A stretch of DNA of 6,949 nt, taken from positions 1-6,949 of the forward strand of contig JALOPO010000083.1 in assembly GCA_025453855.1 (NCBI GenBank), written 5' to 3'. Positions within the stretch are counted from its first letter, which is position 1. The number at the start of each line of letters is the position of its first letter. The notes beneath the pieces were generated by a model that saw nothing but the letters and a program-made list of their open reading frames with translations, was not told the DNA's origin and searched no databases. Below are positions 1 to 5,720 of this stretch, piece after piece. The position numbers and the translations under genes are program-made. This DNA comes from Gemmatimonadaceae bacterium. GTDB taxonomy: Bacteria > Gemmatimonadota > Gemmatimonadetes > Gemmatimonadales > Gemmatimonadaceae.

Positions 1-15
1 CCGCCGCCCGCGGCG

Positions 16-21
16 CCTCCT
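16..21 (-). promoter_or_regulatory. Possible Shine-Dalgarno for a next gene beyond the left edge
   Basis: Reading the minus strand, the ketosynthase TGA (23-21) runs directly into GGAGG, giving a full AGGAGG at 21-16. No ATG, GTG or TTG lies in the remaining 15 bases, so a start would be outside the window and rather far away. The site is suggestive of operon continuation only. Confidence 0.3.
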
Positions 22-1268
22 CAATGCCGCGCAAAGACGAGCGACGCGTTGATGCCCCCGAAGCCGAACGAGTTCGAGACCACGACCTCGGGGCGGAGCG
101 CGAGCCCGCCCGCGGGGACGTGTCGCACCGCGCACGCCGAGTCGGGGTGCTCGAGGTTCACCGTGGCGGGAACGAAACCGTCGTGGATCGCGAGGAGCGA
201 GATCGCCGCCTCGAAGGCGCCGCTCGCACCGAGCGCGTGGCCGTGGTGCCCCTTGGTGCCGCTCACCCACGCGGTGGCCAGCGCCTCGTCGAGCACCTGC
301 GTCATCGCCTCGGTCTCGGTGGGGTCGTTGAGCGGCGTGGACGAGCCGTGCGCGTTCACCCATGTGACCTCGGCGGGGACGGCGCCGGCGGTGCGGAGCG
401 CGGTGCGCATCGCACGCGCGGCCTGCGCCCCGCCGGGGAGCGGCGCCGTCATGTGATGCGCGTCGTTGGTCGTGCCGTAGCCGCGCAGCTCGCCGTAGAT
501 GCGCGCACCGCGCGCCAGCGCGCGCTCGCGCTCCTCGAGGATCAGCACCGCCGATCCCTCGCCCATCACGAAGCCGTCGCGGTCGCGATCGAAGGGGCGG
601 CTGGCGCGCGCGGGATCGTCGTTGCGGGTGGTCATCGCGCGGATCAACGCGAAGGCGCCGAAGCAGAGCGGCGCGAGCGGCGCCTCGGCGCCGCCGGCGA
701 TCATCACGTCGGCCTCGCCCGTCTTGACGAGGCGCCAGGCCTCGCCGATCGCGATCGCGCCCGATGCGCAGCTCATCGCGTTGGTCGCGTTCGGCCCCTG
801 CACGCCGCACTCGATCGCGATGTTGCAGCTCGACGCGCCACCGAAGACCGCCAGCGCGAGGGTGGCGTCGACGTTGCGCAGCCCGCCCTGGATGTAGCGC
901 CCGAGCTGCTCCTCGGCATAGCCGACGCCGCCCAGCGCCGTTCCCATCATCACGCCCACGCGCTCGGCGTCCTCGTGCGTCATGTCGATCTCGGCGTCGG
1001 CGAGCGCCATCTGCGCCGCCACCACGCTGAACTGCCCGAAGCGGTCGAGCCGCTTGACGCGCTTGCTGTCGAGATGGTCGGTGGGGACGAAGTCGTCGAC
1101 CTGGGCGGCGACGTGCGTGCGGAACGGCGAGGGATCGAAGCGCGTGAGCGTGCGCACCGCGCTCCGTTCCGCGCGCAGCCCCGCACGGAAGGCCGCGAGG
1201 CCGGTGCCGATCGGGGTGATGACGCCGATCCCGGTGACGACGACGCGACGGGTGGCGGCGGCGATCAT
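21..1268 (-). CDS. fabF: Beta-ketoacyl-ACP synthase II (FabF/KAS II family)
   Basis: Condensing enzyme of the thiolase fold that should catalyse decarboxylative Claisen condensation of an acyl group with malonyl-ACP in the cytoplasm. The 415-residue product is normal length for FabF. Visible motifs: N-terminal RRVVVTGIGVITPIG (7-21), nucleophile Cys167 in NAMSCASGA, His307 in VNAHGSSTPLND, Lys339 and His344 in GTKGHHGHALGASG, and the C-terminal loop FGFGGIN (401-407). The Cys-His-Lys-His spacing equals that of E. coli FabF (163/303/335/340) with a constant offset of four, so the enzyme looks catalytically complete and is not a chain-length factor. The ATG at 1268 is chosen because homology begins there, GGAG lies 8 bases upstream (1277-1280), and it overlaps the stop of the SRPBCC gene as ATGA; the open frame upstream to 1556 is non-homologous. 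As the last complete gene of a tailoring-type operon it may serve a specialised metabolite rather than housekeeping fatty acid synthesis; the symbol is family-level only. Confidence 0.95.
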   Translation of the reverse strand: MIAAATRRVVVTGIGVITPIGTGLAAFRAGLRAERSAVRTLTRFDPSPFRTHVAAQVDDFVPTDHLDSKRVKRLDRFGQFSVVAAQMALADAEIDMTHEDAERVGVMMGTALGGVGYAEEQLGRYIQGGLRNVDATLALAVFGGASSCNIAIECGVQGPNATNAMSCASGAIAIGEAWRLVKTGEADVMIAGGAEAPLAPLCFGAFALIRAMTTRNDDPARASRPFDRDRDGFVMGEGSAVLILEERERALARGARIYGELRGYGTTNDAHHMTAPLPGGAQAARAMRTALRTAGAVPAEVTWVNAHGSSTPLNDPTETEAMTQVLDEALATAWVSGTKGHHGHALGASGAFEAAISLLAIHDGFVPATVNLEHPDSACAVRHVPAGGLALRPEVVVSNSFGFGGINASLVFARH

Positions 1269-1840
1269 GCGACACGCTCCGCGGCGCCACGCTCGGCGAC
1301 GCGCGCCAGCCCCGCCAGCGTGCGCGAGGCGATGCCGTGCACGAAGACGGGGCCGATCACCGCCTGCGCGGCCGCACGGCCGATGAGCGGCCATCCCGGG
1401 CCATTCCAGACGTGGACGATGCGCACGAGCGTCTCGTCGTCCTGCAGTCGTCGCACGAACTGCCACTCCACGTCCATGTCGGTGGTGATGCCGCCGACGT
1501 GCGTGAAGCGCACATTGGGGATCGTCTCGTCCACCGACATGCGACTCAGCCACCACGTCGGCCAGTCGAGCGGACCGAAGGGGCGGTTCGCGCTCATCTC
1601 CACCAGGCCGCCGCCATCACGCGTGCGCTCGCGGAAGCGCACGAAGCGGTAGTGCGGCAGGTGCTCGGGCCACCGCTCCACGTCGGCGGCGAGGCGGAAG
1701 ATCCGCTCGCGCGGCGCCCGCACGACGAGTTCGTCGACGGTGACCATGTGGCGATCCATCGGCATCGGGCCGAGGCGGTATGGTGCGCGCGGCTCCGGTG
1801 CGGGCGACGACGAGGCGGCGGTGGCGTGCTCAGGCGGCAT
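1265..1840 (-). CDS. SRPBCC family protein (polyketide cyclase/dehydrase or coenzyme Q-binding type)
   Basis: Small START-like hydrophobic-pocket protein. The family includes aromatase/cyclases, Coq10-like quinone-binding proteins and other lipid or polyketide binders. In the 191-residue reading, the first strand and helix VDELVVRAPRERIFRLAADV (35-54) run into ERWPEHLPHYRFVR (55-68), a typical SRPBCC opening. Strands such as RFTHVGGI (111-118) and DMDVEWQFVR (121-130) follow, and a long C-terminal helix ends at about 182. It starts 11 bases inside the end of the methyltransferase gene and its stop overlaps the fabF start as ATGA. The start is uncertain: residues 1-31 are Ala/Pro/Ser-rich and precede the domain, and in-frame ATGs at 1765, 1759 and 1747 would give a more usual N-terminus. 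None has a strong Shine-Dalgarno. Next to a ketosynthase and a methyltransferase, a cyclase/aromatase or intermediate-binding role is plausible, but no catalytic residue can be assigned from sequence alone. Confidence 0.85.
   Translation of the reverse strand: MPPEHATAASSSPAPEPRAPYRLGPMPMDRHMVTVDELVVRAPRERIFRLAADVERWPEHLPHYRFVRFRERTRDGGGLVEMSANRPFGPLDWPTWWLSRMSVDETIPNVRFTHVGGITTDMDVEWQFVRRLQDDETLVRIVHVWNGPGWPLIGRAAAQAVIGPVFVHGIASRTLAGLARVAERGAAERVA
1277..1280 (-). promoter_or_regulatory. Ribosome binding site of the ketosynthase gene
   Basis: GGAG on the minus strand, 8 bases before the ATG at 1268, inside the end of the SRPBCC gene. It supports the 1268 start over the longer open frame reaching 1556. 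Confidence 0.6.
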
Positions 1841-2531
1841 GCGGCGTCCAGGTGGCGGTCACGCGCCAGCCGAGATGGCGGCGCACGTCGGCGGTCGCGC
1901 CGGTCGCGCGTCGCACCAGTGCAGTCAACTCGGCCGGACGGAAGCCGCGCAAGACGGAGGTCACGCCGTCGTGGCGGCTGGCGGGATGGAAATCGAGGGG
2001 CCAGCTGGCGAGCCAGAGGCCGGCGGCGGCGAGCCAGCTGCGCCGGATGTCGCCGACGAGCACGGCCACGCGCGCCACGCGATCGAGCTCGCGCACCAGC
2101 GGGTCGAGCTCGTCGTCGGGGAAGTGGTGCACGAGCTGCGCCGCGAGCACCACGTCGGCGCTGCGATCGGCGAGCGGGAGCGCCCGCGCGTCGCCGGCCA
2201 CGAACTCCAGCCCGCGTGCGCGCACCGCGGGGGCGAGCACCTGTGCCGTGTCGACCGCGATGCCGCGCGGCCGGCGGCCACTTTGTCGCAGCAACGCACA
2301 GGCGGCGTCGAGCACGTCGCCGCCACCGGCGCCGACGTCGACGATCACGGGCGCCGCCGGGAGCCGCGGCACGAGCTCGCGCAGCCGTGCGAGGATGCAG
2401 CGCGTCCCGCCGAAGAGCGCGTTGGCGCGCGCGATGTCGCGGTGCGAGCGCACCACGACCACGGGATCGACGTCGTCCTGGTCGAGCACCTCGTAGCCGC
2501 GCCGCCGCGCCGGCACCAGCAGCCCCGCCAC
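1830..2531 (-). CDS. Class I SAM-dependent methyltransferase
   Basis: Rossmann-fold methyltransferase, about 233 residues from the chosen GTG. Motif I, the SAM-binding glycine-rich loop, is VIVDVGAGGGDVLD (62-75). The acidic residue ending strand 2 is Asp94 in GIAVD. GDARALPL (113-120) and ADVVLAAQLVHHF (125-137) correspond to the adenine-binding and post-II regions of UbiE/Methyltransf_11/25-type enzymes. The N-terminal segment VRSHRDIARANALFGG (27-42) resembles, from memory, methyltransferases encoded beside type III polyketide synthases and FAD oxidoreductases, so an O- or C-methylation of a phenolic or quinone-like product is a reasonable guess. The GTG at 2531 lies 5 bases after the flavin reductase stop; a GTG at 2516 preceded by GGGG is an alternative. 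The frame is open back to 2666, but that part overlaps the flavin reductase and shows no homology. The substrate is unknown. Confidence 0.88.
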   Translation of the reverse strand: MAGLLVPARRRGYEVLDQDDVDPVVVVRSHRDIARANALFGGTRCILARLRELVPRLPAAPVIVDVGAGGGDVLDAACALLRQSGRRPRGIAVDTAQVLAPAVRARGLEFVAGDARALPLADRSADVVLAAQLVHHFPDDELDPLVRELDRVARVAVLVGDIRRSWLAAAGLWLASWPLDFHPASRHDGVTSVLRGFRPAELTALVRRATGATADVRRHLGWRVTATWTPHAA

Positions 2532-2536
2532 GGTCG

Positions 2537-3013
2537 TCAGCGCGCCAGCGACGCGTAGCCGCCGCGGTAGTAGAGGATCGGCTGCCCCTCGCGCACCTGC
2601 GCGTGCTCGACCTGCGCCACGAGGATCACGTGATCGCCGCCGTCGTGCCGCTCGAGCACGCGGCACTCGAGGTTCGCGAGCGCATCGGCGAGGAGCGCCA
2701 CGCCGGTGTCGCCGCGCACGTAGCCCACGCCGTCGAAGCGGTCGCCGTCGCGGCTCGCGAAGCGGCGCGAGAGCGGTTCCTGGTCGGCGGCGAGGATGTT
2801 GATGCCGATGTGCGTGGCGGCGGTGAGCGCGGCGAAGACGCTCGCGTTGCGCGCGATGCAGGTGAGGACGAGCGGCGGCTCGAGCGAGAGCGAGGTGAAG
2901 GCGCTCACGGTCATGCCGTGGTCGCGCCCGTCGGCATCGACGGCGGTGACGATGGTGATGCCGCTGGCGAAGCGGCCGAGGGTGGCGCGGAAGGTGTCCT
3001 TGTCGACGGGCAT
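2537..3013 (-). CDS. Flavin reductase family protein (flavin reductase-like, FMN-binding split barrel)
   Basis: A 158-residue protein with the whole flavin-reductase-like domain: FRATLGRFASGITIVTA (8-24), the FMN-binding stretch GMTVSAFTSLSLEPPLVL (33-50), SVFAALTAATHIGINIL (58-74), LSRRFAS (81-87), the characteristic GDHVILVAQVEHAQV (126-140) and the C-terminal PILYYRGGYASL (145-156). Members typically reduce free flavin with NAD(P)H and hand it to a partner monooxygenase, or act as flavoproteins themselves. Directly after the FAD oxidoreductase gene, it may supply reduced flavin to that enzyme or to one outside the window. The start at 3013 matches the usual family N-terminus (MPVDKDTF). 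An in-frame ATG at 3082 overlaps the upstream stop as ATGA and would add 23 residues rich in Ala/Arg/His. Neither has a clear Shine-Dalgarno; translational coupling favours 3082, domain length favours 3013. Confidence 0.92.
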   Translation of the reverse strand: MPVDKDTFRATLGRFASGITIVTAVDADGRDHGMTVSAFTSLSLEPPLVLTCIARNASVFAALTAATHIGINILAADQEPLSRRFASRDGDRFDGVGYVRGDTGVALLADALANLECRVLERHDGGDHVILVAQVEHAQVREGQPILYYRGGYASLAR

Positions 3014-3078
3014 GTGCGGTCGTGCGTGGATGTCGGGCGCGCGTCGTGACGTGACGGCGCGCGGGCGTGCGGCGGCGA

Positions 3079-4350
3079 TCATGGCGCGCGCCGCAGCGGC
3101 GGCGCGAGGAGGCGGAGGAGGAAGCCGGGGCGGAGCACCTCGCGCGCGGGGACGATGTCGCCGGTCACGCCCACGAGGAGGTCGGCCATGTCGCGACGCG
3201 CACCGAGCGTGCGTGCCGCATGGTTCATCAAGGCGGGAACCGCCACTGCGGTGCCGATGAGCCGCTCCACGAGCCACTTGCCGCCGAACTCGCGTCGCCG
3301 CGCCCCGTCGTAGGCGGCGAGCGCGCGCAGTCGTGCGCCGCGGCCCGACGCGCGCAGCGCATCGGCGGCGAACGGGGCGAGGAGCTCGCCGCCGCGCAGC
3401 GCCGCGTAGATCCCCTCGCCGGTGAAGGGATCGAAGAAGTCGGCGGCGTCGCCGGCGAGGAGCGCCCCCGGCGCCCAGGCGCGCGTGGCGCGCGCCGCGA
3501 ACGGACCGGTGGCACGCACCGGGGTGACGCGCGCCGCTCCCGCGAAGCGCGGCGCGAGCTGCGGCCGCCGGGCGAGCCAGCGATCCATGAAGCCCGCCGC
3601 GTCGCCCGCGGCGTCACGTGCCCGCCCACGGGGCACGACGATGGCCACGTTCACCTCGCCGTGGCCGACGTCGGCGATCCCCACGTAGCCATCGCGCTCG
3701 ACGTGCATCTCGCCGTGCGCGCCCACGCCCTGCACGCCGCGCCAGTGCGCGACGAAGGCGACGCGACGCGGGAAGGGCCAGCCGAGATGCGCCGCCACGC
3801 CGAGGCGACGTCCGACGACGCTGCGCAACCCGTCGGCGCCGATCACGAGATCGGCGCGCAGGCGCTGCGCCCCGCCCTGCGCATCGCGCACCCACACGCC
3901 GCACACGTCACCGTGCGCGTTGCGTTCAAGGTCGTGCACCGCGACGCCCTCGCGCAGCTGCGCCCCCGCGCGCCGCGCACCGTCGAGCAGGATCGGATCG
4001 AGGCGACGGCGTCGCAGCGCGAGGCCGCGATCGCGGAACGCCGTGAAACCGTGGCGCGCCGCGAACTCGCCGTGGATGATGCCGCCGTCGGGGGCGCGCA
4101 CCGTCATCCCCGCGAGCTGCGCCGCGCCGGCGCGCTCCACGTCGCCGAGGACCCCCATCGCGTGCAGCACGCGCGAGGCCTGCGGGCTCAGGTACTCGGC
4201 GCACGCCTTGTCGCGCGGGAAGCGCGCACGATCGAGGATCAGCACCTCGTGGCCGAGCGAGGCGAGCGCCCACGCACTGGCGGCGCCCGCCGGCCCGCCG
4301 CCCACCACGATGACGCGCGCGGCGCGCGGCGCGAGCGAGGGGACGGTCAT
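3079..4350 (-). CDS. FAD-dependent oxidoreductase, geranylgeranyl reductase-like family
   Basis: Flavoprotein of 423 residues in the p-hydroxybenzoate hydroxylase fold group. The FAD ADP-binding motif is RVIVVGGGPAGAASA (12-26), with Asp40 ending strand 2 in VLILD. FPRDKACAEYLSP (44-56) corresponds to the FPRxKxCGG or CGEFLSP loop of geranylgeranyl reductases and of FAD oxidoreductases found near polyketide synthases. LVIGADGLRSVVGRRLG (168-184) is the DG motif. GDAADFFDPFTGEGI (300-314) is the second FAD-contacting motif that holds the ribityl chain. Possible reactions are reduction of isoprenoid or polyene double bonds, or hydroxylation; the motifs do not decide between them. The ATG at 4350 overlaps the DUF92 stop as ATGA and lies just before the nucleotide-binding fold, which fixes the start although no Shine-Dalgarno is present. 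The CAEYLSP loop has Ala where CG is usual. No membrane segment or signal peptide is evident. Confidence 0.92.
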   Translation of the reverse strand: MTVPSLAPRAARVIVVGGGPAGAASAWALASLGHEVLILDRARFPRDKACAEYLSPQASRVLHAMGVLGDVERAGAAQLAGMTVRAPDGGIIHGEFAARHGFTAFRDRGLALRRRRLDPILLDGARRAGAQLREGVAVHDLERNAHGDVCGVWVRDAQGGAQRLRADLVIGADGLRSVVGRRLGVAAHLGWPFPRRVAFVAHWRGVQGVGAHGEMHVERDGYVGIADVGHGEVNVAIVVPRGRARDAAGDAAGFMDRWLARRPQLAPRFAGAARVTPVRATGPFAARATRAWAPGALLAGDAADFFDPFTGEGIYAALRGGELLAPFAADALRASGRGARLRALAAYDGARRREFGGKWLVERLIGTAVAVPALMNHAARTLGARRDMADLLVGVTGDIVPAREVLRPGFLLRLLAPPLRRAP

Positions 4351-5147
4351 GGGCGGAGGAGGGCGAACGTGGCGAGCGCGACGACGGCGCCCGTGCCGGT
4401 GGCCGCGAAGTTCACGACGTCGTTGTCGAGCCAGCGGAGGCCGGTGGCGTGCATGGTCGCCGCACCGTGCACGTCCCGCGCCCGCTCGGTGATCGTGCCA
4501 TCGGCGGCGCGACGGCGCGCCTGCAGCGAGGCGCCGAGCAGCGAATCGGCGAGCGATCCCAGCACGCCGCCCACCGTCACCGCGATCGCCACCGGCCGCG
4601 ACCATCCGCAGGCGAGCGCGAGCGCGCCGAGCAGCGCCGCACCACCCACCGAGCCGAGCGTCCCTGCGATCGTCACGCCACCGCTCAGCCCCGGTGCGAG
4701 CGGTCGACCGGTGACGACGCTGCGCGGCATGCCGCCGAGCCAGAGGCCGATCTCCGTTGCCCAGGTGTCGGCGGTCGCCGCGGCCAGCGCGCCGAGCGCA
4801 CCGGTGCGGGCGAGCGGGAGCGGCACGAGCCCGGTCACGCCGAGCACCGCGCCGGTGGCGAAGAGTGCGCCGTTCGCGACGACCTGCCGCGCGGTGCGTG
4901 CCCGCTCGTCGTCGAGGACGGCGGCGGTGCGCGCCTGCTTGCGCGCGCGACCGGCACGACCGAGGGCCACGCTGGTGCCGAAGAAGGTGAGGAGGAGCGC
5001 GACCCAGTCGGTGCCGGCCACGGCGGCCGCGCTGCCGATCACCGCCGCGGCCAGGCTCGCGCGCGCATCGAGGAGCCCGGCGCGCCAGGCGGCGAGCGCG
5101 ACCAGCGGACCGGCGGCGAGTGCGGCCGGGAACGGGATCGTGCTCAT
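4347..5147 (-). CDS. DUF92 family integral membrane protein (TMEM19/VTE6-like)
   Basis: A 266-residue, very hydrophobic protein with about six or seven likely membrane segments. It carries the conserved DUF92 blocks: RQVVANG (87-93), ADTWATEIG (126-134), GGVTIAGTLGS (156-166), GSLADSLLGASLQ (197-209) and WLDNDVVNFAAT (239-250). The acidic and polar residues in these loops (Asp127, Glu132, Asp201, Asn242, Asp243, Asn246) are the family's invariant type. The Arabidopsis member VTE6 is a phytyl-phosphate kinase that makes phytyl diphosphate; most bacterial members are uncharacterised. Placed directly before a geranylgeranyl-reductase-like gene, a role in phosphorylating a prenyl or lipid alcohol phosphate is an attractive inference but is not proven. 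The ATG at 5147 has GGGGA 10 bases upstream and follows the anti-sigma stop by 45 bases. The stop overlaps the next start as ATGA. Confidence 0.92.
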   Translation of the reverse strand: MSTIPFPAALAAGPLVALAAWRAGLLDARASLAAAVIGSAAAVAGTDWVALLLTFFGTSVALGRAGRARKQARTAAVLDDERARTARQVVANGALFATGAVLGVTGLVPLPLARTGALGALAAATADTWATEIGLWLGGMPRSVVTGRPLAPGLSGGVTIAGTLGSVGGAALLGALALACGWSRPVAIAVTVGGVLGSLADSLLGASLQARRRAADGTITERARDVHGAATMHATGLRWLDNDVVNFAATGTGAVVALATFALLRP

Positions 5148-5192
5148 TGGCTCACGTTCCCCGCGTGTCCGATCGATCGCAAGCGGGAGAGG

Positions 5193-5471
5193 TCACGCCA
5201 CGCCCCCGTCGCTGGCGCGCCGGAGCGCGTCGAGGAGGCGCGACCGCAGGTGATCGGGCGCCGTCTCCTGCGGCGTGGCGTGGCGCAGCTGCGTGCGGAA
5301 GGCGCCGTCGCGCGCGAACGCATGGCGGCAGCCCGCGCAGCGGCGCAGGTGGGCGTCGATCGCCTCGCGCTCGCCCTGGGCGAGCTCGTCGTCGAGGTAC
5401 TCGAAGCTGCGCGCCTGCACGGCGCTGCACGGCCAGTGCGGAAAGACGAGCCGGCCGTCGTGAACCGTCAT
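5193..5471 (-). CDS. Zinc-binding anti-sigma factor (ZAS/RsrA-like), soluble
   Basis: A 92-residue protein with the zinc-associated anti-sigma signature: Cys15, then SFEYLDDELAQGEREAIDAH (22-41), with His41, Cys45 and Cys48 in HLRRCAGC (H-x3-C-x2-C). Spacing between the four putative ligands (26, 4, 3) is the same as Cys11/His37/Cys41/Cys44 of Streptomyces RsrA, the redox-sensing anti-sigma of SigR. The tail APDHLRSRLLDALRRA (71-86) resembles the RsrA/ChrR-type C-terminal helix. There is no transmembrane segment, so it should act in the cytoplasm, holding an ECF sigma factor until zinc loss or oxidation releases it. No sigma factor gene adjoins it in the window, unlike most such genes. The ATG at 5471 is the natural start because the frame upstream has no family homology; no Shine-Dalgarno is seen. 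It leads the minus-strand operon. Confidence 0.82.
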   Translation of the reverse strand: MTVHDGRLVFPHWPCSAVQARSFEYLDDELAQGEREAIDAHLRRCAGCRHAFARDGAFRTQLRHATPQETAPDHLRSRLLDALRRASDGGVA

Positions 5472-5564
5472 GCTGGAATGCCGGGGTCGTGCCTCGGGCT
5501 GCGCGCCCACGCGGGGGCTCGCGGGCGACACAGGGCGGGAGTGACCAGCCGCCGCCGATGCGTG

Positions 5565-5591
5565 AACGGCGCGGGCGGGCGCATCGTTTCC
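5565..5591 (-). promoter_or_regulatory. Candidate ECF sigma-type promoter for the anti-sigma gene/operon
   Basis: On the minus strand, GGAAAC (5591-5586) is followed after exactly 17 bases by CGTT (5568-5565). This fits the general group of ECF-dependent promoters (GGAAC-type -35, CGTT-type -10), including those of SigR/SigW-like factors. AT-containing motifs like GGAAAC are scarce in this DNA. The position, about 94 bases before the anti-sigma ATG, fits autoregulation of an anti-sigma operon. It is a pattern match only; no transcript start is known. Confidence 0.45.
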
Positions 5592-5616
5592 ATGCGGGCG
5601 CGAGCCACCACGTCGC

Positions 5617-5645
5617 TTGTACGCGGCGACCTTTCGGCATAGCTT
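5617..5645 (+). promoter_or_regulatory. Weak sigma-70-like promoter candidate for the plus-strand genes
   Basis: TTGTAC (5617-5622), 17 bases, then TAGCTT (5640-5645). The -35 matches four of six consensus bases and the -10 three of six. It lies in the least GC-rich part of the intergenic region and points at the gene starting at 5721. It could be chance. Confidence 0.25.
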
Positions 5646-5720
5646 CGCCCTCCGCCTCCCGGCGGCCGACGGCACCTCCCCGCCGTCCCGCGGGGTCGCG
5701 CGCACCAGTCTCGCGCCACG

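Larger units (their letters stand above)
5472..5720. other. Divergent intergenic region
   Basis: About 250 bases between the minus-strand anti-sigma gene and the plus-strand hypothetical gene. No conserved coding sequence is recognised on either strand. It contains the ECF-like minus-strand promoter at 5565-5591, a weak plus-strand promoter candidate at 5617-5645, and a 6-bp inverted repeat GACGGC/GCCGTC (5668-5673 and 5682-5687, 8-base loop) about 33 bases before the plus-strand start. The hairpin may be chance in DNA this GC-rich. Confidence 0.7.

Noticed and set aside
24..1652. Long plus-strand open frame of 542 codons opposite the ketosynthase gene
   Set aside because: It is Arg/Ala/Glu/His-rich without motifs and is antisense to a gene with all catalytic KAS motifs; long antisense frames are expected in DNA this GC-rich.
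1337..3049. Plus-strand open frame of 570 codons
   Set aside because: It spans three real minus-strand genes and is low-complexity Arg/Ala; an antisense shadow.
5169..5181. GATCGATC-containing palindrome between the anti-sigma and DUF92 genes as terminator or operator
   Set aside because: It has no stem-loop with U-tract and no second copy; too short to support.
3067..5253. Plus-strand open frame of 728 codons, the longest in the window
   Set aside because: It lies opposite the FAD oxidoreductase and DUF92 genes, both with clear family motifs, and has no recognisable domain itself.
5668..5687. 6-bp inverted repeat with 8-base loop as a possible riboswitch or attenuator
   Set aside because: The stem is short, there is no conserved aptamer pattern or U-tract, and such stems are common by chance at this GC content.
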